A DNA stretch of 64,000 nucleotides, from assembly GCF_030538695.1 (NCBI RefSeq), contig NZ_JAUNTN010000012.1:1-64000 (forward strand), read 5' to 3'. The stretch comes from Paracoccus sp. (in: a-proteobacteria) (GTDB lineage Bacteria > Pseudomonadota > Alphaproteobacteria > Rhodobacterales > Rhodobacteraceae). The notes beneath the pieces were generated by a model. That model was not told the DNA's origin, made no database searches, and saw nothing but the letters and a program-made list of their open reading frames with translations. Below, one piece after another: positions 8,060 through 17,531 of this stretch; positions within the stretch are counted from its first letter, which is position 1, and each line of letters begins with the position of its first letter. Made by a program: the position numbers and the translations under genes.

Positions 8060-8830
8060 ATGGCCCAAGGCACCCCCTTCTGGTATGAGCTGAACACCAC
8101 GGACCCCGATCAGGCGGGTGCCTTTTATGCCCGCGTTCTGGATTGGCAGGTGATCAATGCGGGAATGCCCGGCTTCGATTACCGGCTGGCGCAGTCGGGC
8201 GACGTTCCGGTTGCAGGGCTGGCCCCGACCAGCGACATGCCGCATTGGTTGATCTGCTTTGCCGTGGATGATTGCGCGGCCACCTGCCGGGCGATGCAGG
8301 CGGATGGCGCAAAGCTGTTGGCCGGGCCGGATGAGGTTCCCGGCACCGGGTATTATACCGTTCTGGCTGATCCACAGGGCGCATATTTTGGCCTTTTGCA
8401 ACCCGACCTGTCCGCCATGACCCCCGAGGAGATCGCGGAATCCGGCAGCGCTTTTGACCCGCAAACGCCGGGGCATGGTCATTGGCATGAACTGATGTCC
8501 AGCGACCCCGCCGCCGGACTGGCCTTTTACGCCAAGCACTTTGGCTGGACCAAGGGCGCGGCGCTGGATATGGGCGAGATGGGCCTTTATCAGCTTTTCC
8601 GCCATGATGGTGCGGATATTGGCGGCCTCATGGGGCTGGCCGGTGCGCCCGGTTCTTATTGGTTGCCCTATTTCGGTGTGACGAACATCAACGCCGCCGC
8701 CACGCGGATCGCTGAGGCCGGTGGCAAGATCCAGCTTGCCCCGCGCGAGGTGCCGGGCGGCGCCTGGATCACCATTGCCCAAGACCCGCAGGGCGCATGG
8801 TTTGCCATCATCGGCCCGCAGATGGGCTAA
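8060..8830 (+). CDS. VOC-superfamily protein with two glyoxalase/dioxygenase-fold domains
   Basis: A 256-residue protein of two tandem vicinal-oxygen-chelate domains (about 5-120 and 130-255). Each opens with a similar FWYELNTTDPDQAGAFYARVL / HWHELMSSDPAAGLAFYAKHFGW pattern and ends near the DPQGA..F motif (ADPQGAYFGLLQP, QDPQGAWFAIIGP), the signature of the CFP30B-like group. Members bind a metal or small molecule, but no reaction can be assigned. The start has GAAAGGA nine bases upstream. It follows the Lrp gene by 49 bases and might be co-transcribed with it; valS begins 60 bases later with its own ribosome-binding site. Confidence 0.8.
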   Translation: MAQGTPFWYELNTTDPDQAGAFYARVLDWQVINAGMPGFDYRLAQSGDVPVAGLAPTSDMPHWLICFAVDDCAATCRAMQADGAKLLAGPDEVPGTGYYTVLADPQGAYFGLLQPDLSAMTPEEIAESGSAFDPQTPGHGHWHELMSSDPAAGLAFYAKHFGWTKGAALDMGEMGLYQLFRHDGADIGGLMGLAGAPGSYWLPYFGVTNINAAATRIAEAGGKIQLAPREVPGGAWITIAQDPQGAWFAIIGPQMG

Positions 8831-8890
8831 CGGCGCTTGGCCTTGCCCTGCGCTTGGGGTAAATCGGCGGCAAGCCAAAAGGATGCCGCT

Positions 8891-11800
8891 ATGACCATGG
8901 ATAAAAGTTTCGACGCCACCAGTGCCGAGGCCCGCATCAGTGCCGCGTGGGAACGCACCAATGCCTTTGCCGCCGGGGCCAATGCCAAACGCGCCGAAAC
9001 CTTCACCGTGATGATCCCGCCGCCGAACGTCACCGGCAGCCTGCATATCGGCCACGCGCTGAACAACACCTTACAGGATATTCTGGTGCGCTGGCACCGG
9101 ATGCGGGGGTTCGATACGTTGTGGCAGCCGGGTCAGGACCATGCGGGCATCGCCACGCAGATGGTCGTGGAACGCCAGATGGCCGAACGGGGCGAGCCGA
9201 ACCGCCGCGACATCGGACGCGAGGCGTTTCTGGAAAAAGTCTGGTCGTGGAAACAGGAATCCGGCGGCACGATCATCAACCAGTTGAAACGGCTGGGGGC
9301 ATCCTGCGACTGGTCACGCAATGCGTTCACCATGTCCGGCGCACCCGGCGCGCCCGAGGGCGAAGGTGGCAATTTCCACGACGCCGTGATCCGGGTCTTT
9401 GTCGATCTGTATAACAAAGGCATCATCTATCGCGGCAAGCGGCTGGTGAACTGGGACCCGCATTTTGAAACCGCCATTTCCGATCTCGAGGTCGAAAACC
9501 GCGAGACCCCCGGCCACATGTGGCACTTCAAATACCCGCTGGCGGGCGGCGAAACCTATGAATATGTCGAGCGCGACGCGGATGGTAACGTCACCCTGCG
9601 CGAAACCCGCGACTATATCAGCATCGCCACCACCCGCCCCGAAACCATGCTGGGCGATGGCGCGGTGGCCGTTCACCCGGGTGATGCGCGCTATGCGCCG
9701 ATTGTCGGTAAGCTGGTGGAAATTCCTGTCGGTCCCAAGGAACACCGCCGCCTGATCCCGATCATTACCGATGAATACCCGGACCCCGATTTCGGCTCGG
9801 GCGCGGTCAAGATCACCGGGGCGCATGATTTCAACGACTATGCCGTGGCGATCCGCAACAAGATTCCGCTTTATGCGCTGCTGGATACCAAGGGCGCGAT
9901 GCGCAGCGACGGGCTGTCCTATGCCGAAAGCGCAGCGATTGCGTCCCGCGCGGCGCAGGGCGAGGACGTGGGCGATGTCTCGACCGTGAACCTTGTCCCC
10001 GAGGATCTGCGCGGGCTGGATCGCTATGAGGCACGCCAGCGGGTGATCGACCAGATCAACGCAGACAAGCTGGCCGTCACCTATCTGCACAAGGACATCG
10101 ACAAGGAAACCGGTGCCGAGCATCTGGAACGCCGCCCGCTGGTCGATGCGAAACCGATCATGCAGCCCTTTGGCGACCGCTCGGGCGTGGTGATCGAGCC
10201 GATGCTGACCGATCAGTGGTTCGTCGATACGCAACGCATCGTCGGCCCGGCGCTGGAGGCCGTCCGCGACGGCCGCACCGAGATTCTGCCGGAGCAGCAC
10301 AAAAAGGTGTATTTCAACTGGCTGGAAAATATCGAGCCGTGGACGATTTCCCGCCAGCTTTGGTGGGGCCATCAGATCCCGGTCTGGTATGGGCTGGACC
10401 TGCGCATCGACAGCTTCACCGATGACGAGGGCGACGGCGCGCTGGATGAGGTGGAACTGTTCGGTCTGCTGGCTGATGGTATCGTCCATACCGGCGAACG
10501 CCAGCATTGCGCAGCCAGTTTCGACGATGTGACGCAGCTTTTCCGCGACGATAACGCCAGCCTGCCGCAACCCCTGGAAATCAGCCGCATCATCGAGGTT
10601 GCCGACCGCGACGAGGCCATCGAGACGCTGGCCCGTGCGCTGGCCGATTACAACCTGTCGCAAGACCCGACGCATCTGGTCTATCCCGTCTGGCGCGACC
10701 CGGATGTGCTGGATACCTGGTTTTCGTCGGGCCTCTGGCCGCTGGGAACGCTGGGTTGGCCGAATAATACGCCGGAACTACAACGCTATTTCCCGACCGA
10801 TGTTCTGGTCACGGGCTTCGACATTATCTTCTTCTGGGTCGCCCGGATGATGATGATGCAGCTTGAGGTGGCGGGCGACGTGCCGTTCCGCACGGTTTAC
10901 GTTCACGGGCTGGTGCGCGACGAAAAAGGCGCGAAAATGTCGAAATCCAAGGGGAACGTGATTGATCCCCTGACCCTGATCGACGATTTCGGGGCCGACG
11001 CGCTGCGCTTTACCCTGGCCAGCATGGCCGCCATGGGCCGCGACCCGAAACTGGGGCCGAAGCATGTCGAGGGCAACCGGAACTTCGTCACGAAAATCTG
11101 GAACGCCACCCGCTTTGCCGAGATGAACGGCGTGCGCGGCGGCGGCGCGCGGCCCAATCCGCAGCATACCGTGAACCGCTGGATCATTGGCGAGGTCGCA
11201 CGGATTCGCATGGCAACAGATGAGGCGCTGGCCACCTATCGGTTCAACGACGCGGCGACGGGGCTATATGCCTTTGTCTGGGGCAAGGTCTGCGATTGGT
11301 ATGTCGAGTTTGCCAAGCCCTTGTTTGACGGCAATTATGCCGATGAGACCCGCGCCACGATGGGCTGGGTGCTGGATCAGTGCTACACCCTGCTGCACCC
11401 GATCATGCCGTTCGTGACCGAGGAACTCTGGTCCCTGACCGGCGACCGTGCGGGGATGCTGGTTCATGGCAACTGGCCGGAATACGGTGCGGAATTGATT
11501 AACGCCGACGCGGACCGGGAAATGAACTGGGTCATCACGCTGATTGAATCGGTGCGCTCGGCCCGTGCGCAGATGGGCGTTCCGGCGGGCGCAAAACTGG
11601 ACCTGATCGTGACCGAGGCAGACGCAGCGGCGCGACAGGCGCTTGCCGCCAATGCCCCGCTGATCGAACGGCTGGCCCGCGTGAACACCCCCGTCGATGG
11701 CACGGCGGGCAAGGGCATGATTGCAGTTGCCGCCTCGGGCGCGTCCTTTGCCCTGCCCATCGGTGAGGTGATCGACGTGGCTGCGGAAACCGCGCGGCTG

Positions 11801-11980
11801 GAAAAAGCTGCGGCCAAGGCGGAAAAAGACGCAGGCGGCTTGCGCGGGCGACTGTCGAACCCGCGCTTTGTCGAAAACGCCGATGCCGAGGTAATCGAGG
11901 AAACACAGGCCAAGCTGACCGCGCTGGACGAGGACATCGCCCGACTGCGGGCGGCCTTGGCGCAACTGGCGGCGATGTAA
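8891..11980 (+). CDS. valS: Valine-tRNA ligase
   Basis: Charges tRNA-Val with valine and edits misacylated threonine. It is 1029 residues, longer than E. coli ValRS (951). Class I signatures are [15 protein letters not shown] (HIGH at about 53-56) and [11 protein letters not shown] (KMSKS at about 682-686). The CP1 editing domain, an anticodon-binding domain and a C-terminal coiled coil (about 965-1025) are present. A stretch of about 103 residues separates [11 protein letters not shown] from DVLDTWFSS, well above the E. coli spacing as I remember it. The start at 8891 is chosen because AAAAGGA sits seven bases upstream; an open frame extends to 8837 without support. Confidence 0.95.
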   Translation: MTMDKSFDATSAEARISAAWERTNAFAAGANAKRAETFTVMIPPPNVTGSLHIGHALNNTLQDILVRWHRMRGFDTLWQPGQDHAGIATQMVVERQMAERGEPNRRDIGREAFLEKVWSWKQESGGTIINQLKRLGASCDWSRNAFTMSGAPGAPEGEGGNFHDAVIRVFVDLYNKGIIYRGKRLVNWDPHFETAISDLEVENRETPGHMWHFKYPLAGGETYEYVERDADGNVTLRETRDYISIATTRPETMLGDGAVAVHPGDARYAPIVGKLVEIPVGPKEHRRLIPIITDEYPDPDFGSGAVKITGAHDFNDYAVAIRNKIPLYALLDTKGAMRSDGLSYAESAAIASRAAQGEDVGDVSTVNLVPEDLRGLDRYEARQRVIDQINADKLAVTYLHKDIDKETGAEHLERRPLVDAKPIMQPFGDRSGVVIEPMLTDQWFVDTQRIVGPALEAVRDGRTEILPEQHKKVYFNWLENIEPWTISRQLWWGHQIPVWYGLDLRIDSFTDDEGDGALDEVELFGLLADGIVHTGERQHCAASFDDVTQLFRDDNASLPQPLEISRIIEVADRDEAIETLARALADYNLSQDPTHLVYPVWRDPDVLDTWFSSGLWPLGTLGWPNNTPELQRYFPTDVLVTGFDIIFFWVARMMMMQLEVAGDVPFRTVYVHGLVRDEKGAKMSKSKGNVIDPLTLIDDFGADALRFTLASMAAMGRDPKLGPKHVEGNRNFVTKIWNATRFAEMNGVRGGGARPNPQHTVNRWIIGEVARIRMATDEALATYRFNDAATGLYAFVWGKVCDWYVEFAKPLFDGNYADETRATMGWVLDQCYTLLHPIMPFVTEELWSLTGDRAGMLVHGNWPEYGAELINADADREMNWVITLIESVRSARAQMGVPAGAKLDLIVTEADAAARQALAANAPLIERLARVNTPVDGTAGKGMIAVAASGASFALPIGEVIDVAAETARLEKAAAKAEKDAGGLRGRLSNPRFVENADAEVIEETQAKLTALDEDIARLRAALAQLAAM

Positions 11981-11981
11981 G

Positions 11982-12003
11982 AAAGGGGGCTTGCGCCCCC
12001 TTT
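11982..12003 (+). terminator. valS terminator
   Basis: AAAGGGGGC (11982-11990), loop TTGC, GCCCCCTTT (11995-12003): a perfect 9-bp stem ending in a short T run, directly after the valS stop. Confidence 0.85.
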
Positions 12004-12079
12004 GCCTCCGGCGGGGATATTTGGGGACAAAAGATACGGCCATCTTTTGTCCATAAATATCCTGGGGGGAGTCCGAAGG
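12004..12079. repeat. Inverted pair of REP-like repeats
   Basis: Copy 12004-12035 starts GCCTCCGGCGGGGATATTT and ends GACAAAAGAT. It faces an inverted, partly decayed copy from 12042, which starts ATCTTTTGTCC and becomes divergent after AAATATCC. Only six bases separate them, so the pair can fold into one hairpin of about 22 bp in the convergent gap between valS and ugpC. Confidence 0.8.
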
Positions 12080-12081
12080 AC

Positions 12082-12098
12082 GGGGGGCAAAGCCCCCC
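12082..12098 (-). terminator. GC-rich hairpin downstream of ugpC
   Basis: GGGGGGC-AAA-GCCCCCC, a perfect 7-bp stem ten bases beyond the ugpC stop. There is no T run, so its efficiency as an intrinsic terminator is uncertain. Confidence 0.55.
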
Positions 12099-12107
12099 TG
12101 CCCCGGT

Positions 12108-13115
12108 TCAGTTCAGACGATTGCCGGTTTCTGCATCGAACAGATGGATCGCCTCATGCGGGGCGTCGAGGCGCAGCACTTCGCTTGTCGCCACATCTGA
12201 CGGCAGGGTGACGGTCAGCAATTCACCACCGACCCGGCCATGCACCAGCTTTTGCGCACCGAGTTCCTCAACCGCTTCGACCCGCAGCTCGATCTGGCCG
12301 GTCGGCGTGATATGCAGATCTTCGGGTCGGATGCCGATTTGTCCGGCATGAGCACTGCCGGGCAGGTGCGGCACGGCACTGGCGGGGATCAGGTTCATTG
12401 CCGGGCTGCCGATAAAACCGGCGACAAAGGCAGATGCCGGGCGGCGATAGACCTCCAGCGGTGTGCCGATCTGTTCGACCCGGCCAGCCGACAGCACCAC
12501 CAGCCGGTCGGCCAGTGTCATCGCCTCTAACTGATCGTGGGTGACATAGATCGAGGTCGTGCCAAGCCGCTTTTGCAGCGCCTTGATCTCCAGCCGCATG
12601 GTCACGCGCAGCTTGGCGTCGAGGTTGGACAGCGGCTCATCGAACAGAAAGGCTGCCGGCTCGCGCACAATGGCGCGGCCCATGGCGACGCGCTGGCGCT
12701 GGCCGCCGGACAGGGCGCGGGGCTTGCGATCAAGGAATGGCCCGATTTGCAGGATGGCGGCGGCTTCATCAACGCGGCGGTCAATCTCGGCCTTGGGGGT
12801 GCGGCGGTTTTTCAGACCATAGGCAAGATTCTGGCGCACCGTCATATGCGGGTAAAGCGCATAGTTCTGGAACACCATCGCAATGTCGCGGTCGGCGGGT
12901 TCCACCTCGTTCACCACGCGCCCGCCGATGCTGACCGTGCCTTCGGTGATGCTTTCCAGCCCGGCAATCATCCGCAGCAGCGTCGATTTCCCACAACCCG
13001 AGGGACCAACCAGCACGATGAACTCGCCATCCGCGATGTCGATATTCACATCGCCAATCGCCCGCGTGCCGCCGGGATAGACCTTGCCTACGCTATCAAT
13101 GGTAATCTGCGCCAT
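12108..13115 (-). CDS. ugpC: sn-glycerol-3-phosphate ABC transporter, ATPase
   Basis: Cytoplasmic ATPase that powers uptake of sn-glycerol-3-phosphate and glycerophosphodiesters. It is 335 residues: Walker [10 protein letters not shown] (37-45), Q-loop QNYALYPH, signature LSGGQ (135-139), Walker B FLFDEP (156-161), switch His in VTHDQLEAM, then a C-terminal OB/TOBE regulatory domain typical of the MalK/UgpC group. Last gene of ugpBAEC; its ATG overlaps the ugpE stop by one base (TAATG). Expression should follow the Pho box upstream of ugpB. Confidence 0.93.
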   Translation of the reverse strand: MAQITIDSVGKVYPGGTRAIGDVNIDIADGEFIVLVGPSGCGKSTLLRMIAGLESITEGTVSIGGRVVNEVEPADRDIAMVFQNYALYPHMTVRQNLAYGLKNRRTPKAEIDRRVDEAAAILQIGPFLDRKPRALSGGQRQRVAMGRAIVREPAAFLFDEPLSNLDAKLRVTMRLEIKALQKRLGTTSIYVTHDQLEAMTLADRLVVLSAGRVEQIGTPLEVYRRPASAFVAGFIGSPAMNLIPASAVPHLPGSAHAGQIGIRPEDLHITPTGQIELRVEAVEELGAQKLVHGRVGGELLTVTLPSDVATSEVLRLDAPHEAIHLFDAETGNRLN

Positions 13116-13963
13116 TATTTCTCAGTCTCCACAAGGCCCTTGACGAACAGCCGCTGCATGAAAATCACCACCAGCAGCGGCGGCAGCATGGCCAGGACGG
13201 CGGTCGCCATGACCAGATGCCATTGCGGCAGCCCATCCACGGCAGCAGCCATGCGCTTGATACCCGCAACGATGGTGTAATATTTCGGATCGGTGGTAAT
13301 CAGCAGCGGCCACAGATACTGGTTCCAGCCATAGATAAACATGATGACGAACAGCGCCGCGATATTGGTGCGCGACAGCGGCATCAGAATGTCCCAGAAG
13401 AACTTCATCGGGCCTGCGCCGTCGATGCGGGCGGCCTCGGTCAGTTCGTCCGGCATGGTCAGAAAGACCTGCCGGAACAGGAAGGTCGCGGTGGCGCTGG
13501 CAATCAGCGGAATGGCCAGCCCGGCATAGCTGTTCAGCATCCCCAAATCGGCCACCACCTTAAAGGTCGGCATGATCCGCACCTCGACCGGCAGCATCAG
13601 GGTAACGAAGATGCACCAGAATGCGAACATCCGGAAGGGAAAGCGGAAATAGACGATGGCAAAAGCCGACAGGATCGAAATGGCGATCTTGCCGAAGGCG
13701 ATGGCCAGCGCCATGAACAGGCTGTTCAGCATCATCGGCCCGACGGGCGGGGTGCCGCTGGTGGACAGGCCGCCGTCCAGCATCCGGCTGTAATTCTCGA
13801 CCAGATGCGGGCCGGGCCACATCGGCACGGTGCCGGACATGAAGCTGGTGCCGGTATGGGTCGAGGCGACCAGCGCCACCCAGACCGGCAGCGCCACGAT
13901 GGCCACGCCAAAAATCAGCACCAGATGCGCCAGAAATTGCAGCAGGGGGCGATGTTCGACCAT
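13115..13963 (-). CDS. ugpE: sn-glycerol-3-phosphate ABC transporter, permease
   Basis: One of two membrane subunits of the UgpBAEC importer, 282 residues with six predicted transmembrane helices. The EAA loop that contacts the ATPase is visible as [21 protein letters not shown] (about 190-210). The sequence [22 protein letters not shown] is characteristic of UgpE. Start overlaps the ugpA stop by one base, indicating translational coupling. Confidence 0.92.
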   Translation of the reverse strand: MVEHRPLLQFLAHLVLIFGVAIVALPVWVALVASTHTGTSFMSGTVPMWPGPHLVENYSRMLDGGLSTSGTPPVGPMMLNSLFMALAIAFGKIAISILSAFAIVYFRFPFRMFAFWCIFVTLMLPVEVRIMPTFKVVADLGMLNSYAGLAIPLIASATATFLFRQVFLTMPDELTEAARIDGAGPMKFFWDILMPLSRTNIAALFVIMFIYGWNQYLWPLLITTDPKYYTIVAGIKRMAAAVDGLPQWHLVMATAVLAMLPPLLVVIFMQRLFVKGLVETEK

Positions 13964-14841
13964 CAGTAAGCCACCTTTTTCTCGATCCAGCGGAATTGCG
14001 CCACGGTCAGAGCAATGACAATCAGCATCAGGATCACCGATTGCGCGGCGCTGGACCCCAGATTGTTGCCGATCACGCCGTCATACCAGACCTTGTAAAC
14101 CATGATATTCGTTGCCTGCGCCGGGCCGCCCTGCGTGGTGGCGTCGATCACGCCAAAGGTTTCAAACATCGCATAGACGATATTCACCACCATCAGGAAG
14201 AACGTCGTGGGCGACAGCAGCGGCAGGGTAATGGTGAAGAACCGCTTGACCGGCCCCGCCCCATCGATGGCCGCAGCCTCGCGCAGCGCGGCGGGAATGG
14301 ATTGCAGACCGGCGACGAAGAACAGGAAGTTATAGCTGATCCGGCTCCATGCGCTTGCAATGACCACCAGCGTCATGGCGTCACCTTTGTCGCTGATGTG
14401 GTTCCAGTCATAGCCGACCGAACGCAGGATATAGGGCAGAATCCCCACGGTCGGGTTAAAGATGAACCACCACATGATCCCCGCCACCGCTGGCGCGACC
14501 GCATAGGGCCAGACCAGCAGCGTGGTATAACCGCGCGCGGTGCGGATCATCCGATCCACCGCCAGCGCCATCAGCAGGGCAAAACTCATCGACAGCAGCG
14601 TGACCAGCACCGCGAAAATTGCCGTCACCTTGATCGAGTTCAGATATTCAGGACTGCGCAGCAGCGCCCAATAATTGTCCAGCCCAACGAATGTCACCCG
14701 CAGGCCAAAGGCATCCTGTTGCAGAAAACTTTGCCAGATCGCCTGCCCGGCCGGCCACAGAAAGAATACCGCCGTAATGGCAAGCTGCGGGAACAGCAGC
14801 AGCCATGGCAAAAGCTGGTTGTTAAAGGTGATGCGTTTCAT
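13963..14841 (-). CDS. ugpA: sn-glycerol-3-phosphate ABC transporter, permease
   Basis: Partner permease of UgpE, 292 residues with six predicted helices. The EAA loop reads [20 protein letters not shown]. The N-terminal [25 protein letters not shown] and the [15 protein letters not shown] segment are typical of UgpA. The gene is separated from ugpB by 98 bases containing a strong hairpin, so it is probably expressed less than the binding protein. Confidence 0.92.
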   Translation of the reverse strand: MKRITFNNQLLPWLLLFPQLAITAVFFLWPAGQAIWQSFLQQDAFGLRVTFVGLDNYWALLRSPEYLNSIKVTAIFAVLVTLLSMSFALLMALAVDRMIRTARGYTTLLVWPYAVAPAVAGIMWWFIFNPTVGILPYILRSVGYDWNHISDKGDAMTLVVIASAWSRISYNFLFFVAGLQSIPAALREAAAIDGAGPVKRFFTITLPLLSPTTFFLMVVNIVYAMFETFGVIDATTQGGPAQATNIMVYKVWYDGVIGNNLGSSAAQSVILMLIVIALTVAQFRWIEKKVAY

Positions 14842-14892
14842 GGCGTGCTTTCGGCAGAGGCGTCAGGGCAGCGTGAGAGGTTCAACGGCAAA

Positions 14893-14921
14893 GCCGGGCC
14901 GCTGTAATCACGCGGCCCGGC
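14893..14921 (-). terminator. Intercistronic hairpin between ugpB and ugpA
   Basis: Read on the minus strand, GCCGGGCCGC (14921-14912), a 9-base loop, then GCGGCCCGGC (14902-14893): a perfect 10-bp stem followed by TTTG. The position after a binding-protein gene fits partial termination or mRNA protection that keeps UgpB in excess over the membrane subunits. Confidence 0.7.
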
Positions 14922-14939
14922 CCTTGTCAATTCAGCGAC

Positions 14940-16253
14940 TTATTTGTTCTGCGCTTCGAACTCGGTGATCAACTTGTTGCCGCGTTCCACAACGCCATCC
15001 AGCGCGCCTTGCGCGTCCTTGGAACCGGACAGCATCGCCTCGAACTCTTCGTCGATGATGTTGCGGATCTGGACATAGTTGCCGAAACGCAGGCCCTTGG
15101 AATTGGCGGTCGGCTCGTTCAGCGTGATCTGACGCAGACCGGTATCGGCGCCGGGGTTTTCAGCAAAGAACGGGGCCTGCGCCTCGGCGGCCGCCTGCGT
15201 GATCGGCAGATAGCCCGAGAAGGACGCCCAATCCGCCTGCACCTCGGGCGAGGACAGATATTCGAAGAACTTGGCCGCACCGGCATATTCCTCGGCCGGA
15301 CGACCTTGCAGCACCCACAGGGTCGCGCCGCCAATGATGCTGTTCTGAGGCGCACCCTCGACATCATCATAATAGGGCAGCATCCCGAAGCCGACCTCGA
15401 AATCCTTGGCGTTGGCCAGAACACCCGCGCGGCTGGCGGACGAGTTCATAATCATCGCACATTCCTGCGAATAGAACAGCGGGGGCGCGTTGTCGCCGCC
15501 CACCGGGCCGCCATATTTGAACACGCCTTCGTCAGCCCAACGCTTCAGGTTGCCCCAATGCTTGACCTGCACCGGACCGTTCACGGTCAGCCGGGCACCA
15601 AGCCCGCCAAAGCCGTTTTCCTCGGTGCCAATCGGCTGGTTGTGCCAGGCGCTGAAGTTCTCGGTCTGAATCCACGACACCCAGCCGGTGGTGAAACCAC
15701 AGCTTGCCGCACCGGATTCCTTGATCTTCTTGCTGAACTCCTCCATTTCGGCCCAGGTTTTGGGCGGCGTGTTCGGGTCCAGTCCAGCTTTTTCAAAGAC
15801 GTTCTTGTTGTAATACAGGATCGGGGTCGAGCTGTTGAACGGCATCGACAGCATGTTCCCGGCGGTGTCGGTGTAATAGCCCACAACAGCCGACAGATAG
15901 CCCTGCGGATCAAATGCCACGCCCTGTTCCTGCATCAGTTCGTAAACCGGCTTGATCGCGCCCTTGGCGGCCATCATAGTGCCGGTGCCGACCTCGAACA
16001 CCTGCACGATGGCAGGCTGCTGATTGGCGCGGAAAGCGGCAATCGCGGCGGTCATGGTTTCCGGGTAAGTGCCTTTGAACGTCGGGACGATGTTATATTC
16101 GTCCTGGCTTTCATTGAAGCCCTTGGTGATTTCTTCCAGCTTGGCGCCAAGCTCGCCACCCATGGCGTGCCACCACTGGATGTCGGTCTTGGCCTGCGCG
16201 GCCGTCAGCGAAGCGATCAGCGCAATGGCCGAGGTCGCGAAAAAGCGGGTCAT
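14940..16253 (-). CDS. ugpB: sn-glycerol-3-phosphate-binding periplasmic protein
   Basis: Captures sn-glycerol-3-phosphate in the periplasm and delivers it to UgpAE. It is 437 residues with a signal peptide (MTRFFATSAIALIASLTAAQA) and the family sequence DIQWWHAMGGELGAKLEEI after cleavage. An upstream frame extends to 16349, but the ATG at 16253 has GGAGGA eight bases before it and begins the signal peptide. First gene of ugpBAEC. A Pho box lies 63-91 bases upstream, so phosphate starvation should induce the operon through PhoB. Confidence 0.93.
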   Translation of the reverse strand: MTRFFATSAIALIASLTAAQAKTDIQWWHAMGGELGAKLEEITKGFNESQDEYNIVPTFKGTYPETMTAAIAAFRANQQPAIVQVFEVGTGTMMAAKGAIKPVYELMQEQGVAFDPQGYLSAVVGYYTDTAGNMLSMPFNSSTPILYYNKNVFEKAGLDPNTPPKTWAEMEEFSKKIKESGAASCGFTTGWVSWIQTENFSAWHNQPIGTEENGFGGLGARLTVNGPVQVKHWGNLKRWADEGVFKYGGPVGGDNAPPLFYSQECAMIMNSSASRAGVLANAKDFEVGFGMLPYYDDVEGAPQNSIIGGATLWVLQGRPAEEYAGAAKFFEYLSSPEVQADWASFSGYLPITQAAAEAQAPFFAENPGADTGLRQITLNEPTANSKGLRFGNYVQIRNIIDEEFEAMLSGSKDAQGALDGVVERGNKLITEFEAQNK

Positions 16254-16315
16254 ATCTGTCCTCCCATCGGGGTTGGAATTGCCGGGCAGGTCTGACCCGG
16301 CAATGCAACAATTCC

Positions 16316-16344
16316 GCGACAGTATTGTGACAGTTTTATGACAA
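16316..16344 (-). promoter_or_regulatory. Pho box upstream of ugpB
   Basis: Read on the minus strand: TTGTCAT (16344-16338), CTGTCAC (16333-16327) and CTGTCGC (16322-16316). These are three direct repeats of the PhoB heptamer spaced exactly 11 bases apart, so one and a half Pho boxes. The position 63-91 bases before the ugpB ATG is right for PhoB replacing the -35 element. Confidence 0.85.
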
Positions 16345-16357
16345 ATCAACCCCGCTT

Positions 16358-17332
16358 TTAGTGGCTGTTTTCGCTGGCTTTTCCCGGCATCACCAATGCC
16401 AGAACAGGCGAAATCACGAATTGCGCCAGCGGGATCAGGATTATCCCCAGAATCAGACCGAAGATCCCGTCAAAAAACGCCGTGACCGCCCAATTCACCA
16501 GCCCCGGAGCCGAAGGCACCGCATGGGCCGCGGCTTCGGCCATGTCGTGAATCCACTGATAGGGCTGGTGCATCCCCAGCTCATGCAGCCCGTGAATGAC
16601 GATATTGCCGCCAACCCAGATCATCGCAGCGGTGCCAACCACGGTCAGCACTTTCATAAACCCCGGCATCACATGCACGATCCCGCGCCCCAGCGCCGCC
16701 GTCGGGCCGGTTTCGCGCCGCGCCAGATGCAGGCCGAAATCATCCGCTTTGACGATCAGCGCGACGAACCCATAGACGGCAACCGTGATCGCCACCGCAA
16801 CCACAAACAGGATCAGCGCCTTCATCCACAGCGAATCATTGGTCGGGATAGTGGCCAGCGCGATGGTCATAATCTCGGCTGACAGGATGAAATCGGTCTT
16901 GATCGCGCCCTTGACGCGGGCTTCCTCTAGGCTGACCTCATCACCGACCACCTGCAAATGCGGGCCGTCATCGTGATGCGGAACCAGCGCATGATAGACT
17001 TTTTCCGCGCCCTCAAAGCACAGATAGGCCCCGCCCAGCATCAGCAGCGGCGAAATGATCCAAGGCGCAAAAGCCGACAGCAGCAGCGCCACCGGCAACA
17101 GAATGACGATCTTGTTGAACAGCGAGCCTCGGGCGATTTTCAGGACGATCGGCACCTCTCGCGCGGCGGAAAACCCATGCACATATTTCGGCGTCACCGC
17201 GGCATCGTCGATCACCGCCCCGGCCGCCTTGGCCCCGGCCTTGGCCGCCTGCCCCGCCACATCGTCAATCGAGGCCGCCGCCACTTTGGCGATCCCCGCC
17301 ACGTCATCCAACAGCGCCAGCAAACCGCTCAT
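16358..17332 (-). CDS. DUF808 (YedI-like) inner-membrane protein
   Basis: A 324-residue membrane protein of unknown function. The N-terminus MSGLLALLDDVAGIAKVAAASIDD is the signature of DUF808. It is followed by several hydrophobic segments (about 75-115, 150-190, 225-250 and 280-315) and the conserved KYVHGFSAAREVPIVLKIARGSL. The E. coli homologue YedI has no established role. It precedes ugpB on the same strand, but the Pho box and the ugpB promoter lie between them, so they need not share a transcript. Confidence 0.85.
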   Translation of the reverse strand: MSGLLALLDDVAGIAKVAAASIDDVAGQAAKAGAKAAGAVIDDAAVTPKYVHGFSAAREVPIVLKIARGSLFNKIVILLPVALLLSAFAPWIISPLLMLGGAYLCFEGAEKVYHALVPHHDDGPHLQVVGDEVSLEEARVKGAIKTDFILSAEIMTIALATIPTNDSLWMKALILFVVAVAITVAVYGFVALIVKADDFGLHLARRETGPTAALGRGIVHVMPGFMKVLTVVGTAAMIWVGGNIVIHGLHELGMHQPYQWIHDMAEAAAHAVPSAPGLVNWAVTAFFDGIFGLILGIILIPLAQFVISPVLALVMPGKASENSH

Positions 17333-17531
17333 GCTCTGATCTCCTTGAATTGGAACGCAGGGAAACGCGAAACCCGCGCTTTTGTTCCCAAGGCCCGCGC
17401 AGATAACGGATCGGTCCCGCCTCGCCTATCCCCAAACCTATGACGCCACGTCACATCCCCATAACGCCGTCGCAATGCAAAACTGAACCGTGTGGGGCAA
17501 GACGCCCCGGCAAACCATCAGGGAGGAAATG

